DNA of 64,000 nucleotides. It comes from CBDAQR01 sp965199055 (GTDB lineage Bacteria > Pseudomonadota > Gammaproteobacteria > Pseudomonadales > Halieaceae). Location: positions 1,736,001 to 1,800,000 of the forward strand of contig CBDAQR010000003.1 in assembly GCA_965199055.1 (NCBI GenBank). The letters are read 5' to 3'. The position numbers and the translations under genes were made by a program. Every line of letters starts with the position of its first letter. Within the stretch, counting starts at the first letter, position 1. Shown piece after piece: positions 31,986 to 40,309 of the stretch. The notes under the pieces were generated by a model, which had not been told where the DNA came from, made no database searches, and saw only the letters and a list, made by a program, of their open reading frames with translations.

Positions 31986-33920
31986 TTAGTCGGGGAGCCG
32001 AAAGGCCACCAAATGGTCTGCCGACGGCAGCGGTGAGGTGAAGTGTCCCCCCGCCGCGATGACCACATACTGCTGTCCTTTGTAGCTATAAGACATCGGC
32101 ACCGCGTTACCGGTAGCAGGCAAATCATGGCGCCATAGCTCCCGCCCGTCCTCTATCGCGAACGCGCGTATGTAGGCGTCGGAAGTCGCGGCAATAAAGA
32201 TTAGTCCCGATGCGGTTGTCATCGGCCCACCCATCTCGAGGCCTCCCTGAATAATATCGTGGAAAGGCCAGGGGGCCAGATTTCTGAGATTCCCCAGCGG
32301 GACGCTCCACAGAATCTCTCCACTCTCAAGATCCGTCGCATCGAGCGTTCCCCAGGGGGGTGGCGAGCAAGGCAGTCCGAAATTAGAGGTCAACACATCC
32401 ACAATCACGCAGTAGGGCGAGTCCGTCTGTGGAAACGGCAAATTATCAGGGCAGTCTCCCTGCGGCATCAGTCGCAAACTGGTGGCCAAGCGCTTGGTGT
32501 TGGTCACCATAATCTTGCGCTCCATATCCACTGCCGGCGACCCCCAATTGTGCCCCCCCAACTGCGAAGGGTAGGACACCACGCCTTCCAGTGAGGGCGG
32601 GGTATACATCGCGTGGCCAGAAGCTGCCGCGATCTTGTCACGGCACACGCCACGATCATAGAAGGTCAGACCCCAGGCATCCTCAGGGTAAAGGCCCAGC
32701 GGATGCAGCGGTTCGGGCTTTACCGGGAAAGGCTGAGTCGGGCTGAGGTACTCACCAGGAACCGCCCCGTTCTGGGGCACTGCTCGCTCTTCCACCGGGT
32801 GCAACGGCAGCCCGGTTTCTCGGTCGAGCACGAAGGTAAGACCCATCTTGGTGACCTGCACCACCGCCGGTCGAGTCTTGCCGGCTATCGTCAGATCAAC
32901 GAAAGTCGGCTGCGCCGGCACATCGAAATCCCAGATATCGTGATGCACTGTCTGAAAATGCCAGGCGACCTCGCCACTAGCAGCCTTCAGCGCAACGACC
33001 GAACTCGAGTAGTAATCCTCATGACCCTCGCGATGACCGCCTTAATAGTCCGGTGAGGAATTTCCCGTGGGCACGATAACCAGTCCGAGCTCTTCATCGA
33101 CGGAGATCGTAGACCACACGTTGGTGGAACCAGCAACGAAGTTCCCCGACTCATCTTTCTGCGGATAATCCGGATGCACTGGATTCCATCCCCAGACAAA
33201 CTCGCCGGTTTTGACGTTGTAGGCGCGTACAACACCGGAGGGTGAATCGGTACGCTGGCTGTCCAGCACAAACGCGCCAGTTATCACCAAATCACCGATG
33301 ATCGCGGGCGCACTGGTAATACTGTATTCCCCGGCCTCATGCTCGGTGAGCCCCGCCGAGAGACTCACTTCTCCACCCTGACCAAAGTCATCACAGGGCT
33401 TCCCGGTTCTGCCATCCAGCACGATCAACCTGGCATCGAGCGTACCCATCACAATTCGATGCCCGCAGACTTTGTCGGCCCCATCGGGGTCTATCCAACT
33501 GCTCACGCCGCGGCAATTAGTGACTGTCTCAATCTCCATGTTCACACCCGGATCATAAGACCAGCGCTCCCGTCCGGAGGCGGGGTCAAGAGCGAACACT
33601 TTGTTAAAGGGTGAACAGTAGTACAGCGTATCCCGCACGACGATCGGCGTCGCCATGAACGACGTCGCACGGGTGGATAACTCTTCGACGCTACCCGGTT
33701 CAGTCATACCGCCCTCTCCGCTGCGGTAGTCACCCGAACGGTGCACCCAGGCCTGCAGCAAACGGTCGACATTGTCGGGTGTAATTTGTGTAGCTGGCGA
33801 GTGATGACCACCGCCGGGTGAATGGCCGTAGGCGGGCCAATCGACGGTGGGCTCAGCAGTGCTCGCACTGGCAATCACCACAGCAAAACACAGAATGCAT
33901 TGGAATAGTCTGATCATCAT
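31986..33920 (-). pseudogene. PQQ-dependent alcohol/glucose dehydrogenase interrupted by an in-frame TAA
   Basis: Periplasmic quinoprotein of the PQQ beta-propeller family, 644 codons. A signal peptide (about residues 1-22) is followed by WPAYGHSPGGGHHSP and repeated propeller W-motifs (GRERWSYDPG, VVRAYNVKTGEFVWGWNP, GEILWSVPLG). The stop TAA at 33044-33042 is in frame between SSPDY and GGHREGHEDYYSSS. Reading through it continues to the end without a frameshift, and intact homologues have Tyr there (TAT/TAC to TAA is one substitution). No ATG follows close enough to give a functional protein. No PQQ biosynthesis gene is seen nearby. Confidence 0.85.
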
Positions 33921-33953
33921 TTTCTTTTTATAGAATGTGAGGGGACGATGCGA

Positions 33954-34790
33954 TCAGAATCCGGATGCTGCCGCACCGAGGTAAGCACTGCAGGCCTGCC
34001 ACAGCTTCTCCCGCTGAGCCGCATCGTCGACCAACTTGTGGGTAGCCGCAGGCCTCGAGTTAACGAAGTACTTGCCGGAGGGTAGTTCGGCAGCGTCTTG
34101 CGTCGCCAGATGCAAGGAAGTGCGTGCCCCCTTTTCGGGAGCGATAAACAGCATCCGCAGAAAGAACTGCATCACCGGACCGTAGTTATCGAGAATGCCC
34201 GTGTTTACGGCACCGGGATGCAATGTATTCACACGAATATTGCGTTCCTCGAGGCGATCGGCCAGTTCACGCGCCATCAACATGATGGCCAACTTGGATT
34301 GATTGTAGGAAGCGCCACCACTGTATTTCCGCCAGCCCGTGAAACTATCGAAGTCCAGTTTGCCGAACTTATGCATCATGGAGGTCACGAAGATCACCTG
34401 GGACGGCGCCGCCCGTTCCAGCGCCGGCACCAACTCCAGAGTCAGCAATACCTGAGAAAGATTGTTGACTGCAAACTGCAGTTCCAGCCCATCTTCAGTA
34501 ATCACCTCATCCATACTCATCAAACCGGCATTGTTGATGAGTATATCGAGACTCTCGTATTGCGCTTTAAAGGCAGCAGCGCACTGTCTTACAGACTCCA
34601 GCGATGCCAGGTCCAGGTCGAGCAGGCTGATATTCTCATTGCCGGTCTCCGACTTTAGCTCGCTCGCCAGTTGCTCCGACTTCTGGCGATTGCGGTTGGC
34701 CATCACTACCCGATAGCCCTGAGCGGCGAGTTCCTTTGCGGTAACGCGGCCGATGCCGTTGGTGGTGCCGGTAATAAGGACGGTTTTCAT
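33954..34790 (-). CDS. SDR oxidoreductase, retinol-dehydrogenase-like
   Basis: Short-chain dehydrogenase of 278 residues with TGTTNGIG (7-14), NNAG near 87, Ser in VTSMMH and YNQSK (Y-x3-K) near 166, then HPGAVNTG. The pattern resembles the retinol dehydrogenase/WW-domain oxidoreductase branch of the SDRs. It lies 33 bases downstream, on the same strand, of the PQQ-dehydrogenase 5' end and 37 bases after the epimerase-like gene. The order epimerase-like, SDR, PQQ dehydrogenase is compatible with an alcohol-oxidation operon, but no substrate is indicated. Confidence 0.87.
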   Translation of the reverse strand: MKTVLITGTTNGIGRVTAKELAAQGYRVVMANRNRQKSEQLASELKSETGNENISLLDLDLASLESVRQCAAAFKAQYESLDILINNAGLMSMDEVITEDGLELQFAVNNLSQVLLTLELVPALERAAPSQVIFVTSMMHKFGKLDFDSFTGWRKYSGGASYNQSKLAIMLMARELADRLEERNIRVNTLHPGAVNTGILDNYGPVMQFFLRMLFIAPEKGARTSLHLATQDAAELPSGKYFVNSRPAATHKLVDDAAQREKLWQACSAYLGAAASGF

Positions 34791-34826
34791 TATTATCTTC
34801 TCCTTCGTGCCTAACGCTGTAACAGT

Positions 34827-35747
34827 CTAGCCGCTTGGGACGAGATCGGGGTGCCGCGCCTGCAAGGCGGCGCGGATGCCCTCCTTCCAAGTCACCTCGC
34901 AGGGTCCACCCAATGCCTTGCGACGAGTGTTATCCAGCACCGTCATATTCCAGGTCGCCTGCTCTTTCTCCTCTATCTGTGCCTGGAGTCCGGTCAGCTC
35001 GGAAATATACGCCAGCATCTCCTCCATAGTCACGACCTCATCACCACCCAGATTGACGGTCGTTGCGGGGACCGAGGCATGCTCCAGCAAGCTTTGCACC
35101 TGGATTACGATGTCATCTTCGTAAATCGGAGAACAGTAACTGTCGCCCGATTTTGCGCGGGCATAGGGAATACCATGCTGCATGAACATGACGAGAGCGA
35201 GCGGCGCCCCACCGTGGCCACACTTGCCATACGCCACATCAAGACGTGCAATAATCGTGGGCAGGTTGAGCTGCCGTGCCAGGAACCGCACCACCGCCTC
35301 GGTGGACTGCTTGCTCATCGCATAGTGGGGGGAGTAGCTGGAAAACCCGCCAAGCTGATCTTCTTCTCCAACCGCTTCCTGCGGATCGTCTTTCAGTGCA
35401 TAAACGGAGGAAGATGACATATGAAAGAAGGCTTTCACGTCTTGATACCGCTGCATCAGAAAACCGGTGCCCTCCGCGTTATGAGTGACGCCCTCATCGG
35501 GCGATTTGGGGTCGGTGTTGCAGCCACAGTGAATCACATAGTCGACATCGGGCAGGCCAGAGAGATCCGACTCTCCCATTGAGAAATACACCGTGTTGAT
35601 TCCCTGAGCCTCCAGCGCTTCCTTTGCCGCCGGATCAGAGAAACGGGCAGCCGCCCAAACTTCGTTGTTCGCGTTCAACTGCTCGGCAATGGGGCGGGCC
35701 ACCTGGCCGGTAGCGCCAGTTACAAGAATTCTTTGATTTTCCAACAT
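34827..35747 (-). CDS. NAD-dependent epimerase/dehydratase family protein
   Basis: Extended SDR of about 306 residues with TGATGQVARPIAE near 8-20, the VIHCGCNTD segment, SSSSVYAL near 120 and YAMSK near 155 for catalysis. ATG 35747 is chosen because AAGGA lies 9 bases upstream; the frame is open to 35789. The C-terminal half has the sugar/CoA-binding features of the family (YCSPIYEDDI near 210, TVNLGGDE). It is probably the first gene of the minus-strand trio with the SDR at 33954 and the PQQ gene. The substrate is unknown. Confidence 0.85.
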   Translation of the reverse strand: MLENQRILVTGATGQVARPIAEQLNANNEVWAAARFSDPAAKEALEAQGINTVYFSMGESDLSGLPDVDYVIHCGCNTDPKSPDEGVTHNAEGTGFLMQRYQDVKAFFHMSSSSVYALKDDPQEAVGEEDQLGGFSSYSPHYAMSKQSTEAVVRFLARQLNLPTIIARLDVAYGKCGHGGAPLALVMFMQHGIPYARAKSGDSYCSPIYEDDIVIQVQSLLEHASVPATTVNLGGDEVVTMEEMLAYISELTGLQAQIEEKEQATWNMTVLDNTRRKALGGPCEVTWKEGIRAALQARHPDLVPSG

Positions 35748-35846
35748 GCTGTTTATCCTTATAGAAATTTCTACGCGGCGGCATTTCATCCTCGGCCGTA
35801 GTGGCCAAGTTTTAGCATAGATGTGCGAGCAAGGTTAACGCCCGCT

Positions 35847-35881
35847 GGGAAATTCCCGAACCCGGGCTATATAATCAGCCC
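35847..35881 (+). promoter_or_regulatory. Candidate promoter of the aminotransferase gene, leaderless geometry
   Basis: TATAAT (35870-35875), a consensus -10, ends 6 bases before the ATG at 35882. In the -35 region, in place of TTGACA, lies the palindrome GGGAA-A-TTCCC (35847-35857), which may be a regulator site. GGGCT (35864-35868) and AGCCC (35877-35881) flank the -10 as a small inverted repeat. No Shine-Dalgarno sequence precedes the ATG. Confidence 0.5.
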
Positions 35882-37045
35882 ATGCCTGACACCTTTCATT
35901 CTGATCCTTTGCAGAGCAAGCTCCCCGAGGTCGGCACCACCATCTTTACGGTGATGACGGCGCTGGCCAACGAATGTGCCGCACTGAACATGTCTCAGGG
36001 CTTTCCCGATTATGACGGCCCCGCTGTCTTGCGCGAGGCCCTGTGTCGACATGTGATGGACGGCAATAATCAGTACCCCCCAATGACCGGCGTACCCGAG
36101 CTGAGAGAGCAGATTGCCGCCAAGCTATCGCGCTATTACCGCGTTACCGCCGATGCCGACACAGAGATCACCGTGGTGCCCGGCGCCACCGAAGGCATCT
36201 ACTGCGCGGTGACCGCCCTGATTCGCCCGGGCGATGAAGCCATCGTTTTCGACCCCAGTTACGACAGCTATGAACCTGCAATTAGCCTGAGCGGTGGCGT
36301 GACCCGACATCTCGCAATGCGCGAGGACTTTAGCATCGACTGGGACGAGGTCGAGGCGACCATCAATTCGCGAACCCGGCTCATCATGATCAATTCGCCG
36401 CACAACCCCAGCGGCGCCATTTTGCGCGACGCGGATTTGCGCCGGCTCGAAGACATCGCCACTCGGCACGCTCTCTATGTCATCAGCGATGAAGTTTATG
36501 AGCACCTGGTGTTTGATGGCGAACAACACTGCTCCGTACTGCAGTACGAAGGCCTGCGCGAACGCAGCTTTGCCGCCTTTTCCTTCGGAAAAACCTTTCA
36601 TGTTACCGGCTGGAAAACCGGCTACATGGTTGCACCGCCTCTACTAACGACCGAGATGCGCAAGGTACACCAGTTTGTCGCCTTCGTGGGTGTGCGCCCG
36701 GTACAAATGGCCTTGGCGGATTTCATGGCCGCCGAGCCCGACTTTCCAGCCAGCCTGGCAGCTTTCTACCAGGCCAAACGCGACCTGTTTTGCGATGCTC
36801 TGGCCGGTTCACGCTTTTCACTGACGCCCAGCGCCGGCACCTATTTCCAATTACTGGATTACTCCGCCATTTCGGACGAGGTCGATACCGCACTGGCGGA
36901 GCGCTACACTCGTGAACATGGCATAGCATCGATACCGATATCGGTGTTTTGCGATCAACCCCACCCGGGCCAACACTTGCGCTTCTGCTTCGCGAAGAGC
37001 GAAGCCATGTTGCAGCAAGCGGCGGAGATTTTGTGCGCGATTTAA
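35882..37045 (+). CDS. PLP-dependent aminotransferase, YbdL/methionine-type
   Basis: Fold type I aminotransferase of 387 residues. It has the GQGFPD-like SQGFPDYDGP near 38, YPPMTGVPELREQIA near 62, the PLP-stacking and binding region GATEGIYCAV near 100, NSPHNPSG near 170, DEVYEHLVF near 200 and the Schiff-base Lys K237 in SFGKTFHVTGWK. This pattern matches YbdL and kynurenine/glutamine transaminase K-type enzymes. It overlaps the omega-amidase start by 13 bases, so the two proteins probably form a transaminase/omega-amidase pair: amino donors such as glutamine are converted to 2-oxoglutaramate, which is then hydrolysed. Confidence 0.88.
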   Translation: MPDTFHSDPLQSKLPEVGTTIFTVMTALANECAALNMSQGFPDYDGPAVLREALCRHVMDGNNQYPPMTGVPELREQIAAKLSRYYRVTADADTEITVVPGATEGIYCAVTALIRPGDEAIVFDPSYDSYEPAISLSGGVTRHLAMREDFSIDWDEVEATINSRTRLIMINSPHNPSGAILRDADLRRLEDIATRHALYVISDEVYEHLVFDGEQHCSVLQYEGLRERSFAAFSFGKTFHVTGWKTGYMVAPPLLTTEMRKVHQFVAFVGVRPVQMALADFMAAEPDFPASLAAFYQAKRDLFCDALAGSRFSLTPSAGTYFQLLDYSAISDEVDTALAERYTREHGIASIPISVFCDQPHPGQHLRFCFAKSEAMLQQAAEILCAI

Positions 37046-37809
37046 ACGTCAGTCTGCTACAGCGTGAATTACACTGGGAAGCACCCCAGGCGAATCGCGA
37101 TCAGTTCAGTGCCGACTTCGAGCAACTCGCGACCAATACCGATTTGGTAGTGCTGCCAGAAATGTTCACCACCGGATTTTCCATGGCGTCAGAAAAGATT
37201 GCCGAGGACGATGCCAGCGAGACCCTCCCCTGGCTGCTAGAAAGCGCCAAGCAACTGGACGCGGCCATCTGCGGCTCACTCGCAGTACGCGAGAACGGCG
37301 CTGTCTATAACCGCCTGCTGTTCGTTACACCGGCCGGTGACACTCACGTCTACGACAAAAAACACCTGTTTCGCATGTCGGGTGAGGACAAACACTACGC
37401 CGCTGGAGAGGAACGCAAGATCGTCGAGTGGCGAGACTGGCGCATATGCCTGCAGATTTGTTACGACCTGCGCTTCCCGGTGTGGACGCGCAACCGTGAC
37501 GACTATGATCTTCTGCTGTTTGTCGCCAACTGGCCCGCCAAACGTCGAATGCACTGGCGCCAACTGTTGATTGCCAGGGCAATCGAAAATCAAGCCTATT
37601 GTATCGGCCTTAACCGTGTCGGCAGCGACGGCAACGGACTCGATTACTCAGGCGACAGCCTGGTGCTGGCTGCGGACGGCGTGATTCTTGAAGACTGCAA
37701 GGATCGATCGGGCATATTCAGCAGCACACTGGACTATGAGCAAATGGCCACCTACCGACGCAAGTTCCCCTGCCACAGAGACGCTGACGCTTTCAGTCTT
37801 GAATCATGA
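37033..37809 (+). CDS. Omega-amidase (nitrilase superfamily, YafV/Nit2-like)
   Basis: Carbon-nitrogen hydrolase of 258 residues that probably hydrolyses 2-oxoglutaramate or 2-oxosuccinamate to 2-oxoglutarate or oxaloacetate plus ammonia. The catalytic triad is E43 (VLPEMF), K109 (YDKKHLF) and C143 (QICYDLRFP). The start GTG 37033 overlaps the aminotransferase stop by 13 bases and gives a YafV-like length; the frame stays open upstream to 36949. The 4-base overlap with the DUF2306 gene extends the operon downstream. The fused order with a YbdL-like transaminase supports this role strongly. Confidence 0.88.
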   Translation: MRDLNVSLLQRELHWEAPQANRDQFSADFEQLATNTDLVVLPEMFTTGFSMASEKIAEDDASETLPWLLESAKQLDAAICGSLAVRENGAVYNRLLFVTPAGDTHVYDKKHLFRMSGEDKHYAAGEERKIVEWRDWRICLQICYDLRFPVWTRNRDDYDLLLFVANWPAKRRMHWRQLLIARAIENQAYCIGLNRVGSDGNGLDYSGDSLVLAADGVILEDCKDRSGIFSSTLDYEQMATYRRKFPCHRDADAFSLES

Positions 37810-38192
37810 GTTATCTCCAGCTTGCCATTTTCCATTTGACCACCGTCGTTCCCGCCTTCTTCCTGGGCGCGTACCTGCTGTTGAACCGCAAGGGCACGCC
37901 TGTCCACAAGCTTCTCGGGAAGATCTACATGGTGCTCATGTTCATAACCGCTGCAACAACACTGTTTATGAGCGCCGAGGTCGGTCCGCGCTTCCTGAAT
38001 CACTTCGGATGGATACACCTGCTGAGCTTTCTCGTGCTTTGGTCGGTGCCAGAAGCGTACTTCGCGATTAAGCGCGGCGACCTCAAGAGGCACCAACGCA
38101 GTATGGTCCTGACCTATGTCGGAGGGATACTCATCGCGGGCAGCTTCGCGTTGATGCCCGGCCGGCTACTCAATGACTGGCTGTTTGGCTAG
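37806..38192 (+). CDS. DUF2306 membrane protein
   Basis: Small integral membrane protein of 128 residues with four hydrophobic segments (about 6-26, 39-57, 63-85, 100-120). It has the DUF2306 signatures KGTPVHKLLGKIY near 30 and WIHLLSF near 70, with two conserved His residues (H34, H70). DUF2306 has no established function that I know. It begins with ATGA overlapping the omega-amidase stop and is probably cotranscribed with it. Confidence 0.83.
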   Translation: MSYLQLAIFHLTTVVPAFFLGAYLLLNRKGTPVHKLLGKIYMVLMFITAATTLFMSAEVGPRFLNHFGWIHLLSFLVLWSVPEAYFAIKRGDLKRHQRSMVLTYVGGILIAGSFALMPGRLLNDWLFG

Positions 38193-38202
38193 GGAGATGC
38201 AC

Positions 38203-38811
38203 ATGCGCATTTATGGCGATATCAGATCGGGCAACTGTTACAAGATCAAGCTGCTATGCGCGTTTCTAGCGCTGGAACATGAATGGATTCACGTCGACAT
38301 TCTCGCTGGCGAGACGCAGCGGGCGGAGTTCCTCGCCAGAAACCCCAACGGCAAGATTCCACTGCTCGAATTGGATGATGGTCGAACACTGTCCGAGTCG
38401 AATGCGATACTCAATTACCTGGCCGCAGACAGTAATCTGCTGCCCGCAGATAGCTACCAACGCGCGAAAGTATTGCAATGGCAGTTCTTCGAGCAGTACA
38501 GCCATGAACCCTATATCGCAGTGGCCAGGTATATCGCGCTCTATTTAGGGCTGCCCGAGGAGCGACGGGACGAATACGAAGCGAAGCAGGCTGGCGGTCA
38601 CAAAGCGCTGGCGGTCATGGAGCAACAACTTGTGCAATCGCCCTATCTGGTGGGCGAGACTGCGACGATCGCCGACATTTCTCTCTATGGTTATACCCAC
38701 GTTGCCCACGAAGGTGGCTTTAACTTGAGCGACTATCCCGCCATTCGGGATTGGCTGGCGCGAGTCGAGGCGCTGCCAGGGTACATCGCGATGACAGAGG
38801 CCCCAGCCTAA
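38203..38811 (+). CDS. Glutathione S-transferase
   Basis: GST of 202 residues. The N-terminal thioredoxin fold reads MRIYGDIRSGNCYKIKL (Ser near residue 9 as catalytic candidate), followed by NPNGKIPLLELDDG and the glutathione-binding DGRTLSESNAI. The C-terminal helical domain contains ATIADISLYGYTHV, the usual GST N-capping Asp. ATG 38203 is chosen because AGGGAG precedes it by 7 bases; the frame is open from 38173 and an ATG at 38197 is also possible. It is the last gene of the aminotransferase operon or a separate unit. The substrate is unknown. Confidence 0.85.
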   Translation: MRIYGDIRSGNCYKIKLLCAFLALEHEWIHVDILAGETQRAEFLARNPNGKIPLLELDDGRTLSESNAILNYLAADSNLLPADSYQRAKVLQWQFFEQYSHEPYIAVARYIALYLGLPEERRDEYEAKQAGGHKALAVMEQQLVQSPYLVGETATIADISLYGYTHVAHEGGFNLSDYPAIRDWLARVEALPGYIAMTEAPA

Positions 38812-38904
38812 AAAACCGGACGGCTTGATTTTTATTTTGCGCGGGAGCAATCTAGGGCGGCTATCCTGCGTACATAACTATAAACACCGTTCTGGAGACC
38901 GCCC

Positions 38905-40308
38905 ATGACCCAGCCATTTCCCGAGAATATGTTCCTCAGCGGGCCCACAGCCCCCTCAGGCATCGAGTGCGATGCGGCCGATTTGATCGTGGAGGGCGAG
39001 CTGCCGGCTGATCTGCAGGGCGTCTATTTTCGGAACGGACCGGACCCGCTCTACCCTCCTATTGAGGGGCAGGAATACCACTGGTTTCATGGCGACGGCA
39101 TGATACAGCGCTTTGAGTTTGCCGACGGGCGGGCATCCTGGAAAAACCGCTGGGTACGAACCGAGAAGTATGAACTGGAACGCAAGGCGGGCCGCTCCTT
39201 ATTTGGCGTTCTGGGAAACCCTATCGGTGCTGATCCGTCAGTGGCAGATGAGCACTACAATACTGCCAATACCCACGTGGTGTGGCACGGCAATCGACTC
39301 ATGGCCCTCATGGAGGGCACCATCGCTGTAGAACTGGATCCGACCACTCTTGAGACCAAGGGTAATTTCGACTACGACGGTCAAATTGACGGCCCGATCA
39401 CCGCGCACCCCAAGTTTGACCATAAGAGCGGCGAGATGATCTTCTTCGGTAATCAGGCGAAAGGGCAGTTCTCTCCATTTGTCCGCTTTAACGTTGCTGA
39501 CAAAAATGGAAACCTGATCAAGAATGAAATGATCGAGGTGCCATTCGCCTCATTTGTGCACGACTTCTTCGTCACTGAGAACTACGTCGTGTTCCCAATC
39601 TTTCCCCTGGCCTTCGATCTGGAAATGGCAATCAACACCGGCGTACCCATGGCATGGGACCCCGATCGCGGCAGTCACTTCGGTGTGATGCCACGCAACG
39701 GCACCGCAGACGACGTTACATGGCACAGCATGGACCCGCGCTGGAGCTTCCACATGATGAATGCGTGGGAGGAAGGCGACAGCATCAAGGTGGATATTTG
39801 CGCCTCCAATGCATCCCAGTTCGCCCCCATGCCCAATGGCGAGATGGCGCCTGAATCCGACGGCGTATCGCCGCACCTGCGGCGCTGGAGTATCGATACC
39901 AGCGGCCAAACCAACACTGTTAGCGAAGAGATTATCGATGACTTCGTCTGCGAATTTCCGCGCACCGATGACCGCTACATGACTGTCCAGCACCGGCAGG
40001 CCTACGCTGTGGGCAATCACGGCCGCGACCTTATGTTTAACCGACTGGTGCACTATGACATGCAGACCGGAGCTCGCAAGCTATGGGGCGAAGACCGTTA
40101 CTTGCTGGGCGAACCCATCATCGCGCCCCGTTCCGAAGACGCAGACGAGGCAGACGGTTACCTGTTGATGCTGGCCTACGATCAGCAGACTAAGCTCAAT
40201 GATCTCCTCGTATTTGATGCGAGTGACATTGAATCGGGCGCGCTCGCCACGGTGAAGGTGCCGGTGCGTATACCCTCAGGTTTTCATGGGACCTGGGTCG
40301 GCGCCTGA
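38905..40308 (+). CDS. Carotenoid/lignostilbene cleavage oxygenase
   Basis: Carotenoid-oxygenase (RPE65) family protein of 467 residues, a seven-bladed propeller with non-haem Fe(II) held by four His. Family motifs seen: FRNGPDP (43-49), EYHWFHGDGM near 57-66, GPITAHPKFD near 165, FVHDFFVTENYVVFP near 217-231, and the terminal HGTWVG (H461). Substrates are carotenoids, apocarotenoids or stilbenes; without carotenoid synthesis genes here, the substrate stays open. GGAG lies upstream. Its stop is followed one base later by a GTG start of the NmrA-like gene, so they form an operon. Confidence 0.88.
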   Translation: MTQPFPENMFLSGPTAPSGIECDAADLIVEGELPADLQGVYFRNGPDPLYPPIEGQEYHWFHGDGMIQRFEFADGRASWKNRWVRTEKYELERKAGRSLFGVLGNPIGADPSVADEHYNTANTHVVWHGNRLMALMEGTIAVELDPTTLETKGNFDYDGQIDGPITAHPKFDHKSGEMIFFGNQAKGQFSPFVRFNVADKNGNLIKNEMIEVPFASFVHDFFVTENYVVFPIFPLAFDLEMAINTGVPMAWDPDRGSHFGVMPRNGTADDVTWHSMDPRWSFHMMNAWEEGDSIKVDICASNASQFAPMPNGEMAPESDGVSPHLRRWSIDTSGQTNTVSEEIIDDFVCEFPRTDDRYMTVQHRQAYAVGNHGRDLMFNRLVHYDMQTGARKLWGEDRYLLGEPIIAPRSEDADEADGYLLMLAYDQQTKLNDLLVFDASDIESGALATVKVPVRIPSGFHGTWVGA

Positions 40309-40309
40309 G

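Noticed and set aside
33042..33044. TAA as a recoded (selenocysteine or read-through) codon in the PQQ gene
   Set aside because: TAA is not used for selenocysteine, homologues have Tyr there, and no stimulatory element is visible. A simple nonsense mutation is sufficient.
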